This document shows positions 22,001 to 31,437 of a DNA stretch of 64,000 nt, one piece after another. Position 1 is the first letter of the stretch; every line of letters starts with the position of its first letter. This DNA is from Oxytricha trifallax. Lineage: Eukaryota > Ciliophora > Spirotrichea > Sporadotrichida > Oxytrichidae. The stretch is taken from contig ARYC01000061.1 of assembly GCA_000711775.1 (NCBI GenBank), forward strand, positions 1 to 64,000. The letters run 5' to 3'. The notes beneath the pieces are model-generated. The model was not told the DNA's origin. It did no database searches and saw nothing but the letters and a program-made list of their open reading frames with translations. The position numbers and the translations under genes were made by a program.

Positions 22001-25000
22001 CCTGTCTGTGGAGACTATTAAAATGTTATAAATCTTACCTTGTATATGCTTTTACTTAGACTGGAAGAAAATTTATCACGAGCACTGTGATGATGGTAAT
22101 AGTAAGAATGGTGATGGTTGCACTTCAGCTTGTATCGAAGAGCCTGGATTCAGATGCACAGGTGGTAGTCATCACTGGCGCGATACTTGTGTTGAATTAT
22201 GCGGAGATGGGCGAAATGCAGGGTATTTTAATTGTGACGATGGTAACACAGTCAGTGGAGATGGATGCAGTTCTACTTGTAAATTGGAAGCAGGGTATCA
22301 ATGCATTGGGGGTAATAACACTTACCCAGATACCTGTAGAGAGCTCTGTGGAGATGGTATGAATCTAGGCTCAGTCGACTGTGATGACGGCAATTTATTA
22401 AATACAGATGGATGTAATGATGTTTGTGAAGTAGAAACAGGATATTACTGTACTCATACTACCAATGGAAGAGATACATGCTATGAAGTGTGCGGGGATG
22501 GTATCATGCTCGGTTCATTCTCTTGTGACGATGGGAATTTCTTGGATAACGATGGTTGTGATAAAACTTGCAAAATTGAGTAGTGCTGGGATTGCGATGG
22601 ACTCTCCCCAACTACTTGTACGATTGATCCTATTAACACCATTGGCATACAGAATGTTTAAATACAATAAACTTATGATTAATCTATATAATATTCTCTT
22701 TTGAATGCTACTATGGTTGATGATCAGTCTAGCGTTAGTATATACTTCAACAATTCTGTAGTTTTACAGTCAGGTTTTGATATTTTCAAAGCCATCGAAG
22801 TTAATGTAGTTGGCCCACTTGCTCCTTATAATTTTACCTGGTACTTAAAAGACGCTGATTTTATTTTCAATGGTGTTTAAACAAAGGAGTTTAAGCTTAT
22901 GATGTTTAAAATTAGATTTAATTTGTTTTTTACTTCAAATGCCTCAAATTATAACAATTAATTTCTTATGATTGACTACCTAGATACTTAACTTCTAGGA
23001 TCTGAGTAGGAAAATCTCACAGTTTGCCTGAAAAATGTTTCTCAAATCAAGCATTTCTAATGTAATAAATTTATGACTGATACCCCATGTTGGTCTTTCC
23101 CTTTTTCTAAACATTTTTTATATTACGTAATTTAAATTATGATAAACTGGTTTAAAAAATGCTTTAAATTTTATCCCTATGTACTATGGAAAGCTGGCTC
23201 CATCTTCATACTGTCAAAGCGCAGGAATTGGTACTTATGGATTGTATATTGTAGGTGGGTAAGTAGGGTTAGGTTTACTTTTCTCCATGCTAGGCTATAG
23301 TGCTGGTGGTGCCTGGGATGCTTTCTATCTACTATAATTTACTCATCTATTGCCAATTCTATCCATCTCAGCACCATCATATGTAAAATTAATTGAAAAT
23401 TAGAATGTTAAACCTTGTAATTTAATCTTTAAACCATCATGTGGAGTCTATTTCTACTAAGAATTTAAATGGTCGAATATGGAGGAAGACAGTATTGCAG
23501 GATGGTTAAGAAATGCGATTTGTAATGATGGAAATGCTACGGAGATGAGACCACCCACTTACAATTTCTATCAAAATGGTATTGAATACAACAACCTAGC
23601 TTACAATTTAGCCGATACTCTCACTATTGTAATGTTAGCTTTAGCTGTAATTCCCTGCATTTCTGTTATCATGCATGCTTTTAAAAAAACCTATATATCC
23701 CAAGAATAATCAATGAAATAAATGAGGCAGTAATTTAATAATGTAGAAATAGTTATCAAACTACTGCTGCCAAATGCAGTGGTAATAGACAACATGGACA
23801 AATTCATCAAAGGTCGCTATTTAATCGCAATAATAAACATAACCTATCTCAAAGTAGCAACTCTGACACTGATTAATTTCACTTTCTTCGATACAGACAC
23901 CACAACTAAGGCTTTTAATTCTTATGCCTCAATTGTTATGCTACTTTTCATTAGTATAGTGCCTTTCTACTATCTTATATAAATCATTCTATAATAAGTG
24001 GATTACATACTACTATTTCTGTGTGAAATTTCAAAGATAAAATTATAAGAATTGATCATAAAATTATTATTAAATCTTGCACAAACTGTGTTCTTCTATA
24101 GAGAGCTACATTCTTTGAAAAAAGCCATGGAATATTAATAAGTTTTATAAGGTGAGTAAAACGCTTAAAATAAGAAAGTTGTTGAGGATAAAGTTAAGAT
24201 CTTTATATAATGTTAATAAGTATTATACATCATAATTATAATTTTGATCATTAGGAATAACTTCAGAAACAAGGTCTTATTTGAGGAGTATAAAATAGAC
24301 AATTTCTACTAATATGGGTATATGATGTAGTTTTGTGCTTAAAGATTGATTTTTGCAATAGTAGTGGCTAAATTGCATTATAATGTGGATTATTAGCTAT
24401 TTGTCATAACTTCCATGTCTGCTCTCACAATAGAATTAACAAATTATTAATTATAAAGCCAGAAGATATTTGCTTTATTTTATTAAGAGTAAACTCACAA
24501 TGACTTACATTGCTACTATTTAACCATATAAATATCCATTTAGGAATGCTATTGCAATATTAAATGAAGCAGGATAATTTTATATTTATACGGCTAGTAT
24601 GGTGTGGGCTAGAAGTGATAACTTTTGCAATATGGACTTCAGGGGTTTTAATTAGTAAATTTTATTCTATTCCCACACATTTTATTAAAAATTCAAAGTA
24701 GTTTATTTGCTAATTAATTATATGTTTTGTGACTCCAATGGCCTATGCATTTACAGCATTTCTGGGTTTCCAGGCATTAGCCTGGTTAGTCTGCTAATTC
24801 ATCTTTTTGAGTACTTAGAACGGTGGAAAAGCCCCAGTGAGCGTAGAACCAGAAATAGTGCCCAAGGAAATCTCCATCAAGCAGTAATATAAAGACCTAC
24901 ACACGCAGGTTGAAGAAGAGAGGAAAAGACAGAAAAATGAGAGAATGGACGACTTCAAGAAGCAAGAAGAGGAGAAGAACAAGACTGAGGAACAGAAGAA

Positions 25001-25456
25001 ACAGGAAGCTCTGGCTAAAACCAACAAAGCTGATGATGATAATGTGGGCATTGTTGGACTCCCTCCTGCTGGTGATGACACTATGAATCAAACCATTGAT
25101 AAGGAGGATGATGATGAATCGGAAGAAGAAAAGAGCGAGTCGCTGGTGTCTGCTTCTTAAACCCAAAATAACACCACTAACCAACAGACTGATTAATCTG
25201 GCAATCATTCATAGAAATATAGTGAGATTTCACATAAATTCTCATAGATTTTAGCAATGATATCTCTGAGATACGTGCAAGTTCAGCAGCTGACAATAGT
25301 CAATCTAGAAATCAAGATGACGATGATGATGATGAAGACGAGGATGATAGTGTAGATTTAACTAGAAATTAAGATGAGACTAGTTAGTATGATGACACTC
25401 AGAAGACTGACAGTCAGTATGAGAGCAGTTTCAGATAGAATAACAACAAGAAATGA
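16078..25456 (+). CDS. LamG/ConA-like plus DUF4215 Cys-rich multi-pass membrane protein (germline, multi-MDS)
   Basis: ATG at 16,078 begins a signal-peptide-like start (MTENQYDLFIVSFLLLN). Next come two or more concanavalin-A/LamG-like domains (GYIRNFRAGPGP about 17,960; YGSIHSFSMGVWFKR about 18,565; GFMGTIKSLHFYNYG about 19,410). A long run of Cys-rich DUF4215-type repeats (CGDG...CDDGN...DGC...C...G..C) spans about 19,910-22,600. An extracellular beta-rich part and several hydrophobic segments follow (about 23,200-24,790), then a charged coiled tail and an acidic, Asp-rich C-terminus ending KK-TGA at 25,454. This architecture is common in ciliate surface proteins. The frame is restored only by removing many IESs (listed separately) and introns such as 16,217-16,459 and 18,464-18,503. 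Junctions near 16,620-16,870, 17,400-17,900, 18,650-19,000, 19,770-19,870, 21,585-21,684 and 23,100-23,180 were not resolved. Confidence 0.85.
16506..16528 (+). other. IES, 23 bp, pointer TGGCTTG
   Basis: TGGCTTG at 16,506-16,512 and 16,529-16,535. Removing one copy and the spacer joins VTQFGGL to LDSSGKWQYRTGFY in frame. Confidence 0.85.
16993..17059 (+). other. IES, 67 bp, pointer AGCAAG
   Basis: AGCAAG at 16,993-16,998 and 17,060-17,065; the insert is AT-rich. Excision gives IELTTASGPNDVNYQRRN in frame. Confidence 0.85.
18057..18087 (+). other. candidate IES, pointer AGT
   Basis: AGT at 18,057-18,059 and 18,088-18,090. Excision joins YIYGS to EISGGYQC in frame. A GT-AG intron here would leave the wrong frame. 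A 3-bp pointer is weak evidence alone. Confidence 0.55.
18115..18202 (+). other. candidate IES, pointer GGA
   Basis: GGA at 18,115-18,117 and 18,203-18,205. Excision gives YQCGNCSMCDTSG in frame. Confidence 0.55.
19340..19403 (+). other. IES, 64 bp, pointer AATGGTTT
   Basis: The 8-mer is at 19,340-19,347 and 19,404-19,411. Excision joins CTGGNGF to MGTIKSLHFYNYG, a LamG strand motif, in frame. Confidence 0.9.
19506..19560 (+). other. candidate IES, pointer AAT
   Basis: AAT at 19,506-19,508 and 19,561-19,563. Excision gives SCGTFNGNSCDQCS in frame, aligning the Cys spacing. Confidence 0.55.
19627..19696 (+). other. candidate IES, pointer TAT
   Basis: TAT at 19,627-19,629 and 19,697-19,699. 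Excision gives DCANNYGSTCQSCD in frame. Confidence 0.5.
20014..20656 (+). other. IES, 643 bp, pointer AAGTTGA
   Basis: AAGTTGA at 20,014-20,020 and 20,657-20,663. The insert is very AT-rich with stops in all frames. Excision joins DMCQV to EDMWVCTPS in frame. It is the largest IES resolved in this gene. Confidence 0.88.
20857..21137 (+). other. IES, 281 bp, pointer AAGTG
   Basis: AAGTG at 20,857-20,861 and 21,138-21,142. Excision gives NTGWKCKNGTNTGPDDC in frame, the standard DUF4215 repeat pattern. Confidence 0.87.
21235..21275 (+). other. IES, 41 bp, pointer TTGATGA
   Basis: TTGATGA at 21,235-21,241 and 21,276-21,282. Excision gives CDDGNLDDGDGCSSLC in frame. Confidence 0.88.
21833..21886 (+). 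other. IES with an internal copy of its right boundary
   Basis: Joining AAC at 21,833 to AAC at 21,887 gives WNYLNECDDSN in frame. The 8-mer AACGAGTG occurs at the right boundary (21,887-21,894) and again inside the insert (21,861-21,868). Excision in one or in two steps gives the same product. Confidence 0.6.
22012..22057 (+). other. IES, 46 bp, pointer AGACT
   Basis: AGACT at 22,012-22,016 and 22,058-22,062. Excision gives VCGDWKKIYHEHCDDGN in frame. Confidence 0.85.
22896..22964 (+). other. IES, 69 bp, pointer CTTATGAT
   Basis: The 8-mer is at 22,896-22,903 and 22,965-22,972. Excision gives EFKLMIDYLDTQLLGSE in frame. Confidence 0.88.
24442..24448 (+). other. micro-IES, 7 bp, pointer AATTAT
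   Basis: AATTAT-T-AATTAT at 24,442-24,454. Without excision the frame leaves the membrane-protein reading. Deleting 7 bp gives IELTNYKARRYLLYFIKSK, continuing into YIATIQPYKYPFRNAIAIL. A sequencing error or natural frameshift is the alternative. Confidence 0.6.
25220..25251 (+). other. candidate IES, pointer TAG
   Basis: TAG at 25,220-25,222 and 25,252-25,254. Excision joins SQKYS to NDISEIRASSAADN in frame and leads to the TGA stop. A GT-AG intron would give the wrong frame. Confidence 0.55.
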
Positions 25457-25698
25457 TGATTCGTTAATTTAATAACTAACTACAGATATATAAAATTACC
25501 TAGTTCAATTTAGAAAATTATTATATTTCATTTTTGCATGATTACCATAAAATTATATCTTTATTTTTTATTTCATTACTGATAAAAATATTACACTATG
25601 TGTGTGAATTATTTTTGTACAAATTGTGCATTTATATAAAAATATTCTTAAATATAGTTTTAATAATGAATAAACAGATCAAATCCTATTTCATTTAA

Positions 25699-28600
25699 TC
25701 ATAAACCTTGCTACTTAAATTTATCAATATTCTATATGTTAACAGCAGTTTGCTACTCTTTCGCCTCTCTAGTTCGATTATTAATTAATTTGAGTTTGGG
25801 GAGTTATAAAATAGGGAGTGAGAGTTTATGAGGTTGGTGATGTTTAGAGGGGTCATTAATGTCAATCAGATTCATTTCATTGTTCAGAATGTTCTATTCT
25901 ATCACCATAGTATTTGATCTGTAAAAAATATAATAATACCTATAAAATAAATCATTTTAATATGTGTGAATGAATAATCTGTAGGATTTCATTGCTGATG
26001 AATCAAGTTCTTTGTAATTGTCATCTTAATCTTATAGATTGATAGATTGCGATTAAGTTTGAGATCTGGAATTATTATCAACCCATCTAGATTCCATGTT
26101 TTTATAGACATGTGTTCCATTGCCTACTTTAGTTTAATTTTTATAGAAAATAAAGAGTTAAATCATCACATTGTGTAACAAAATCACAGATTAATTTACT
26201 CAATAATATGATGAGTGAATAAATACTTGATAATTATCATCACTGTGCTTAAAATGTTAATTTTTATATTTCCAATAGCCCTAGTGCAGCACATACCTCA
26301 TTATGTCCTTATACTACCCCCCTTTATTCTAAATTTTATGATTCAAATCTCTGAGTCTCTACCTTGTGACTTTCATATCAATTTTGTTCTAAATTTATTC
26401 TTGAACTTGGCCAAATGGAGTGATTATATTAGATTTCATTAAATTGGAGTAATTTAGGTTATTCTGACTATCTGAAGTGGTGTTTTTTATTAGGTTTTCC
26501 AATTTATTTATGTTTTGGTTTGATGAGCTTGTAATGTTAAAAGTGCATCTTTCCCTGTTAATTTGATGAAATTCAGTCTTTTTATCATCATTTTACTATA
26601 TAAATTACTTTCTCTCCTGTTATTCTTTGGCAGTGTTGATGTTCGAATCATCAAATAAACTCATTTTTGACATGAATTTAGCATTTAGCTATGGTGTGTT
26701 GAATTTATGGAGGAATTTATTGTCTTAGATATAGTTTTAATCATGGTTATATAAACTGGGTTGTTGGGGTTGTTAATCTGGATCTTAAATTAAAATTTGA
26801 TAGTCGTTTTATTGTTTAGGTTAGAGATGTGAATTACTATGATATTGGTTTGGAGAACTTTCTGAAATTTGATTTTAAAATTTAAATGAAAAATCAAATA
26901 ATTAGTTCATATAGAAAAAACAGGATGGTTATTATATTATATATATTTATGAGTTTAAATTTATTAAAAATGTATAAGAATCATAAAAATGGAAGGCAAT
27001 TATAAAATTAAAATATCATAAAAAATTTTTATTATTTAATTTAGTTATTTTGTAAATAATTTTCATAATATATCTTTAAAACCATAAAATATAATTAACT
27101 TTCAGGTTGTCTGTAGGATAACAGGGTTTTCAAACTACGATCCTTTGGCAACAACAGCTACCTCTATTAAATCAACAATTTTTTTTTCAGTCGCATTTCT
27201 TATTACTAAACAGTGCTCTTTCTTTCATCTCTCTAAATCAATTTTTAAGGACCATTGTCTTAATAGCCAATGTTAGATGATCTTTTTTGTGCGATGATAG
27301 AGGAGAGCTTTTGTTTTTTTATATCATTTATTTCTTACAAAAGAAGCGAATCTTAGGTTTACAAGTGAGAAGGAGATGTTCCAACCATTATTTATTATAA
27401 GAATTTTTATGAAAAGCTGTAATTAAAATTAAGAAATCAATACTTTATTTCAGTGCCCTAATGATGTTAATGATCAAATAATACTTCGTTTTGGTAAACA
27501 TTTCTAGACTCTAAATTACCATAGATTGGTTCACTTAAATATCCCTATATATCAGTATTTTAATGTTTCAATTAAGAATCAGCTCTCGAAACATTATTAG
27601 TACTTAATTTCTATTGTGAATTATATGGCTAATGGAAACACAAAAAATAATATTTTTGTCCAAAAATAAAGAAATATTTTTTTAATTTAAAACTAAATTA
27701 GAATATTAATGATTCATAATATCAAAACCCAAAATATGACCATCACTTATTAATTAAATGAAAAAGAAGAATATCGAATTAAGAGACTTAAATTGATAAA
27801 GATTTTTTTATCAACAGTTTATTGAGTTTAAGAAATAATATAGGGGTGGGTTAAGGAATTAAATAGAATTATCATAATTTTATGTTTAAGTTAAATACTG
27901 ATTTGCTTTTAATGAATTTTTATCAATCAAATTACGTTTTTGGTTTTAATCATTTATTAGGTTGAATAAGTTTGATTGGTAGTTCACATTTTTAGCTTCC
28001 ATAATGTGTGATTTTTATGTTTTCTATTAATAAAAATATAAATTTCAATCAATTCTATATTTATTATACATGTGATACAGATTACGACTATGAAAACTTA
28101 TGTAAATTACTGATATTACTCTTTGAATTTTATCCATTAATATCTTAAATATTGTACTAGCAGTTGTGAGATTAATAATTTTAATATTCCATTCCGTCAG
28201 TTATTACTAATTTCTAGTCAATTTCCCTATTTTTCCAGTAATTTACCTTTTACTCTATTTTTTTCGAGCCTGGTAAAGTATGTCGTTTTACTATTGTGCT
28301 TTGAATAGATGAATTTGAATCTATAGGAGCTGCTCTTCTTGAAATTATTTATTTCAATTTATTTTGTTAATTTAAGTAATCTGATAATTAGGTAATTAAT
28401 AGAATTTTAGATAAAGAATTGCAATTTTTTTAATTTAAATTATAGGAAGAATTTAACTCTCTATACTTCTGAGCTAAGCCACTTTTTTGCTCTTCAAGTG
28501 TGCCAAATACGCATTAGAATACCCACCCTATCTAACATTATTCATAGTGCTTTCATTTTGACTATTTTACCTCTATTATTATTTCACCATTTATTGACTC

Positions 28601-29280
28601 AATTATGGAGTGCCACTTATTTTGAAGTGATTTTTATTATTTTACATTAGAAGTTGCTTTGAATTTGATATTAAAGGGGTTTGTGAGTAGAAGTTATTGG
28701 CTCTCATATTGTTGTATGTTTGATTTTGTTAAAGAGATTAGAGACTTTAAGTGTTACTAGTACTTTAATTAATGTGAAAGGATTTATTACTGTCAAATTG
28801 TTTAAACTGTAAATTGGACTAGTATGTGGGTGATTACTGAATTTTAATGAATTCTGTTGTTGGAGTAGAATTACTATAAACATTTTCTATATTTTGGTGA
28901 ATTTGGTGTTATACAGACAGTTGCTATTGAATTAATCTCGAAGAATCATACTCTTTATTATGCTATAATTGAATCGAGACTTTCGGGGGACTTGCACTTT
29001 TAATATCTATAGATTGAAGATTTATTGATTAAATTAAATTGGAGTTTTATTGCAAATTCCCCATTACATCTGAGTTTAATGTAGGATTTTTATCAATTAT
29101 AGGGGTTTCATTGTCTATATTCATGTCATCTGAATTATAGTTTTAAGTTTATATCTTAGGTGGTTTATTATACTTTGACTTTAGTGGTATTTTATAGTTT
29201 GGAGTTAAATTAGCGCAAGTCATTGATTTTACGTGGAGAGTTTCCAGTAAAGAATTTTACTTTTGCAGTTCTTTTTTCAT
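25699..29280 (-). CDS. Asn/Gln/Ser-rich protein of unknown function (germline, multi-MDS)
   Basis: The minus-strand ATG at 29,280 (MKKELQKQNSLLETLHVKS) opens a long frame in ciliate code down to about 28,440. Further coding blocks lie near 28,060-28,340, 27,110-27,390 and 26,030-26,900, ending at TGA 25,699-25,701. The product is low-complexity (Asn, Gln, Ser) with basic patches such as AHLKSKKVAQLR and KRHTLPGSKKIEQK. No domain recognised. One junction can be read: AGAAG near 28,475 and near 28,340, joining VAQLR to RAAPIDSNSS. The gene is invisible in standard code because of its many TAA/TAG Gln codons. It converges with the LamG gene (243 bp between stops). Confidence 0.7.
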
Positions 29281-29705
29281 TTTTGTTTATTATATAATAT
29301 AAGATATTATGTTTTTATTTTAGATATATTTACGACAATTTAAATAAGTTATTGAAAATGGATTTGCTGGAATTGCTTATGGGGTTCCTACTGATTTTTT
29401 ATTTATAAAATAAATTAGATTCTTTAAGTTAGATTTTCTTATTTATAAAAGCAAACCTTTTATATATAAAAAATATTAATATATCCAAGATTTTAATATT
29501 TAATTAATAAATAATTTTAATTAAAATTCCTTTTCCTTCTTTAAGAACTAATCCTTTCTTTTATCATAATCGTTTTAATTACACCCCCCCTCATAAAATA
29601 TTAATTGAGATAAATTTATGAGAATAAATGAGAACTTAATATATAATTAAAATGCTTTAATTAATGAGTCAACCTCATAGAATGAATTTTAATCACTATC
29701 TTTTT

Positions 29706-30960
29706 TCACTTGGCTTTCTTTTTGATATCCTTTGACTTTGTGCTGGTCTCTTCTTGCTTTTTGGGAAGCTCAGCTTTCACTTGCTCCTTGGCTTATTTTT
29801 ACAAAACAGATTTCAATGCATCAACAAGTCCAGACTATATAAATAAGTGATAAGTAAGTATACAGTGAAATTATATATTCATCATGAATTAAGAATGAAG
29901 TGGTTCATTAAATAACGATGCTATAACTTACATATCCGGTGAATTCGTATTTGATTCCGAGTTCCTTCAATCTATCTCTCTTTTCCTTCTCCTTTTGTAA
30001 TAGACCCTTGACCTTGGCTGCCTTATCCTCATCGGTCTTCTCACTATTCTTTTTGTTTCTGAACATCACCTGAGTTGGGATAAATTTCAAATATATATAA
30101 CTCTAGTAAAATTTCCAGTCTCTATTTCCATTCTTGAAAGTCTCTCTGTGAGCGTTCTCGACGACGTGACAGTCTAATTATTTACCGAACAGCATGTATT
30201 CATTCATGGCCTTGGATGCAATTGCAGCAGTTATATTTATATTTATTTCTAAAGATTGACTTTGGTAATAAGAATCTATTTAAAATGCTTAAAAAAACTA
30301 AAAGATTTAAAGTCTCCTTGTCATTGTATTCCAAATAAGCATAGCCTCTTGATCTAGAAGTCTTCTTTGATCTGCTGAGTCTGATCTTTGAGATGCTGCC
30401 GAACTGCTCGAAGAAACCCTTCAATTATTTCTCATTGAAACCCTTTGGTAAGTGACCTACATAAACGATTGCTTTCTTATTCACATCGCTTGCCTTCACC
30501 TTAAAATTTTTAATTATTCTTATCAAATTCAAAAATTTCATTAGAATCTAGCAATTTTTTTTATTATTAACATTAAACTTAAGCTTATTGAAACGTTTTG
30601 CGAGTGTTCTTCTCTTGCGAGTCTCTTTTGTTGATTTCAATGTTTTCTTGGAATTTTTGCTAATCAAATATAATTTTAAATCTTTCTCACTGAAAGTGTA
30701 TAATTCATTGCCCCAAAACCCCTTACCCTACTTATATAATTCTTGCTAATTGGTACTTAATTACCAGTTGTAGCAACACTTGATTATTTCTTTTCCTTTT
30801 TCTATTCAACTGCAGCAACAACCTTCTTGTCTTTCTTGACCTCAGCTACTTTTTATTGAGCCTACTTGCTGGTCTGAGCTTAGACTACGGCCTTGCCTTC
30901 CTTCTTGGACTTTTTGTTCTCGTGAGCGACTGCGGTGGCTTTAGATGTTGGTTTTACCAT
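29706..30960 (-). CDS. NIFK/Nop15-like nucleolar RNA-binding protein (RRM)
   Basis: ATG at 30,960, TGA at 29,706-29,708. A Lys-rich N-terminus (HENKKSKKEGKAVVQ) is followed by one RRM with RNP-2 IVYVGHLPKGF and RNP-1 RSRGYAYLEY. Immediately before RNP-1 is IRLSRSKKTSRS, which is distinctive of the NIFK/Nop15 family of pre-60S ribosome assembly factors. WKFIPTQVMFRNKK after the RRM also fits that family. The C-terminus is Lys/Glu-rich. An intron lies at 29,835-29,931 (GTAAGT...TATAG). Four IESs are resolved below. The family is nucleolar in other eukaryotes; the role here is inferred by similarity of motifs. Confidence 0.85.
30082..30108 (-). other. IES, 27 bp, pointer GAAATTT (minus strand)
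   Basis: AAATTTC on the plus strand at 30,082-30,088 and 30,109-30,115. Excision gives NRDWKFIPTQVMFRN in frame. Confidence 0.82.
30229..30310 (-). other. candidate IES, pointer ACT (minus strand)
   Basis: AGT on the plus strand at 30,229-30,231 and 30,311-30,313. Excision joins EYNDKET to AAIASKAMNEY, completing the RRM. Confidence 0.65.
30500..30577 (-). other. IES, 78 bp, pointer TTAAG (minus strand)
   Basis: CTTAA on the plus strand at 30,500-30,504 and 30,578-30,582. Excision joins RFNKLK to VKASDVNKKAIVYVG in frame at the start of the RRM. Confidence 0.8.
30747..30757 (-). other. micro-IES, 11 bp, pointer AATTA (minus strand)
   Basis: TAATT on the plus strand at 30,747-30,751 and 30,758-30,762. 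Deleting 11 bp joins SVATTGN to QQELYKQGKGFWGNE in frame; without it the frame shifts and meets TGA. Confidence 0.6.
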
Positions 30961-31437
30961 ATTAAATATATCAATATTATCAAATAAATTATTAATAATC
31001 ATCTCTCATTATTCATTATGTAATTCACTCTGATGATGTTATAATATTTTCGAATACTTTATCAAAATATGAGGGAGGATTAGTTATTTATTTTAAATTG
31101 AATAGTAAAGGAATTAAATATATAAATCAAAAGAAATGTCTTAATTTAAATTAATTAATCATTTAAATAACTCTTCAAATTTACAGAAGAAAAATAACAT
31201 CTCAATAATCCATATATCTATTTCAAAATTACTAAAAATACTGAAACCATGTCAAGTGTATATTCATAAAAGACATCCGCCTCAGTCTAATCTAAAAACT
31301 CCATGAATTCTTAAGTTTCCAACTAAACTATATATAATGTTTTATTTTTAATTTATCATATATATATTAAAGATATTAATATTAATTCAGTATACATGAA
31401 TAAAGCGAAAGGGGGTGGTTATTCAAAAATTACATAA

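Noticed and set aside
22087..22704. Overlapping Met/Val-rich ORFs
   Set aside because: Out-of-frame shadows of the DUF4215 repeats.
24815..25208. Minus-strand Ser/Phe/Leu-rich ORFs
   Set aside because: Antisense to the Glu/Lys-rich tail of the LamG gene; composition is the mirror of that tail.
26440..29240. Plus-strand hydrophobic frames in which TGA would be Trp
   Set aside because: The minus strand gives a continuous Asn/Gln-rich protein in normal ciliate code with ATG and TGA; the plus frames are its antisense.
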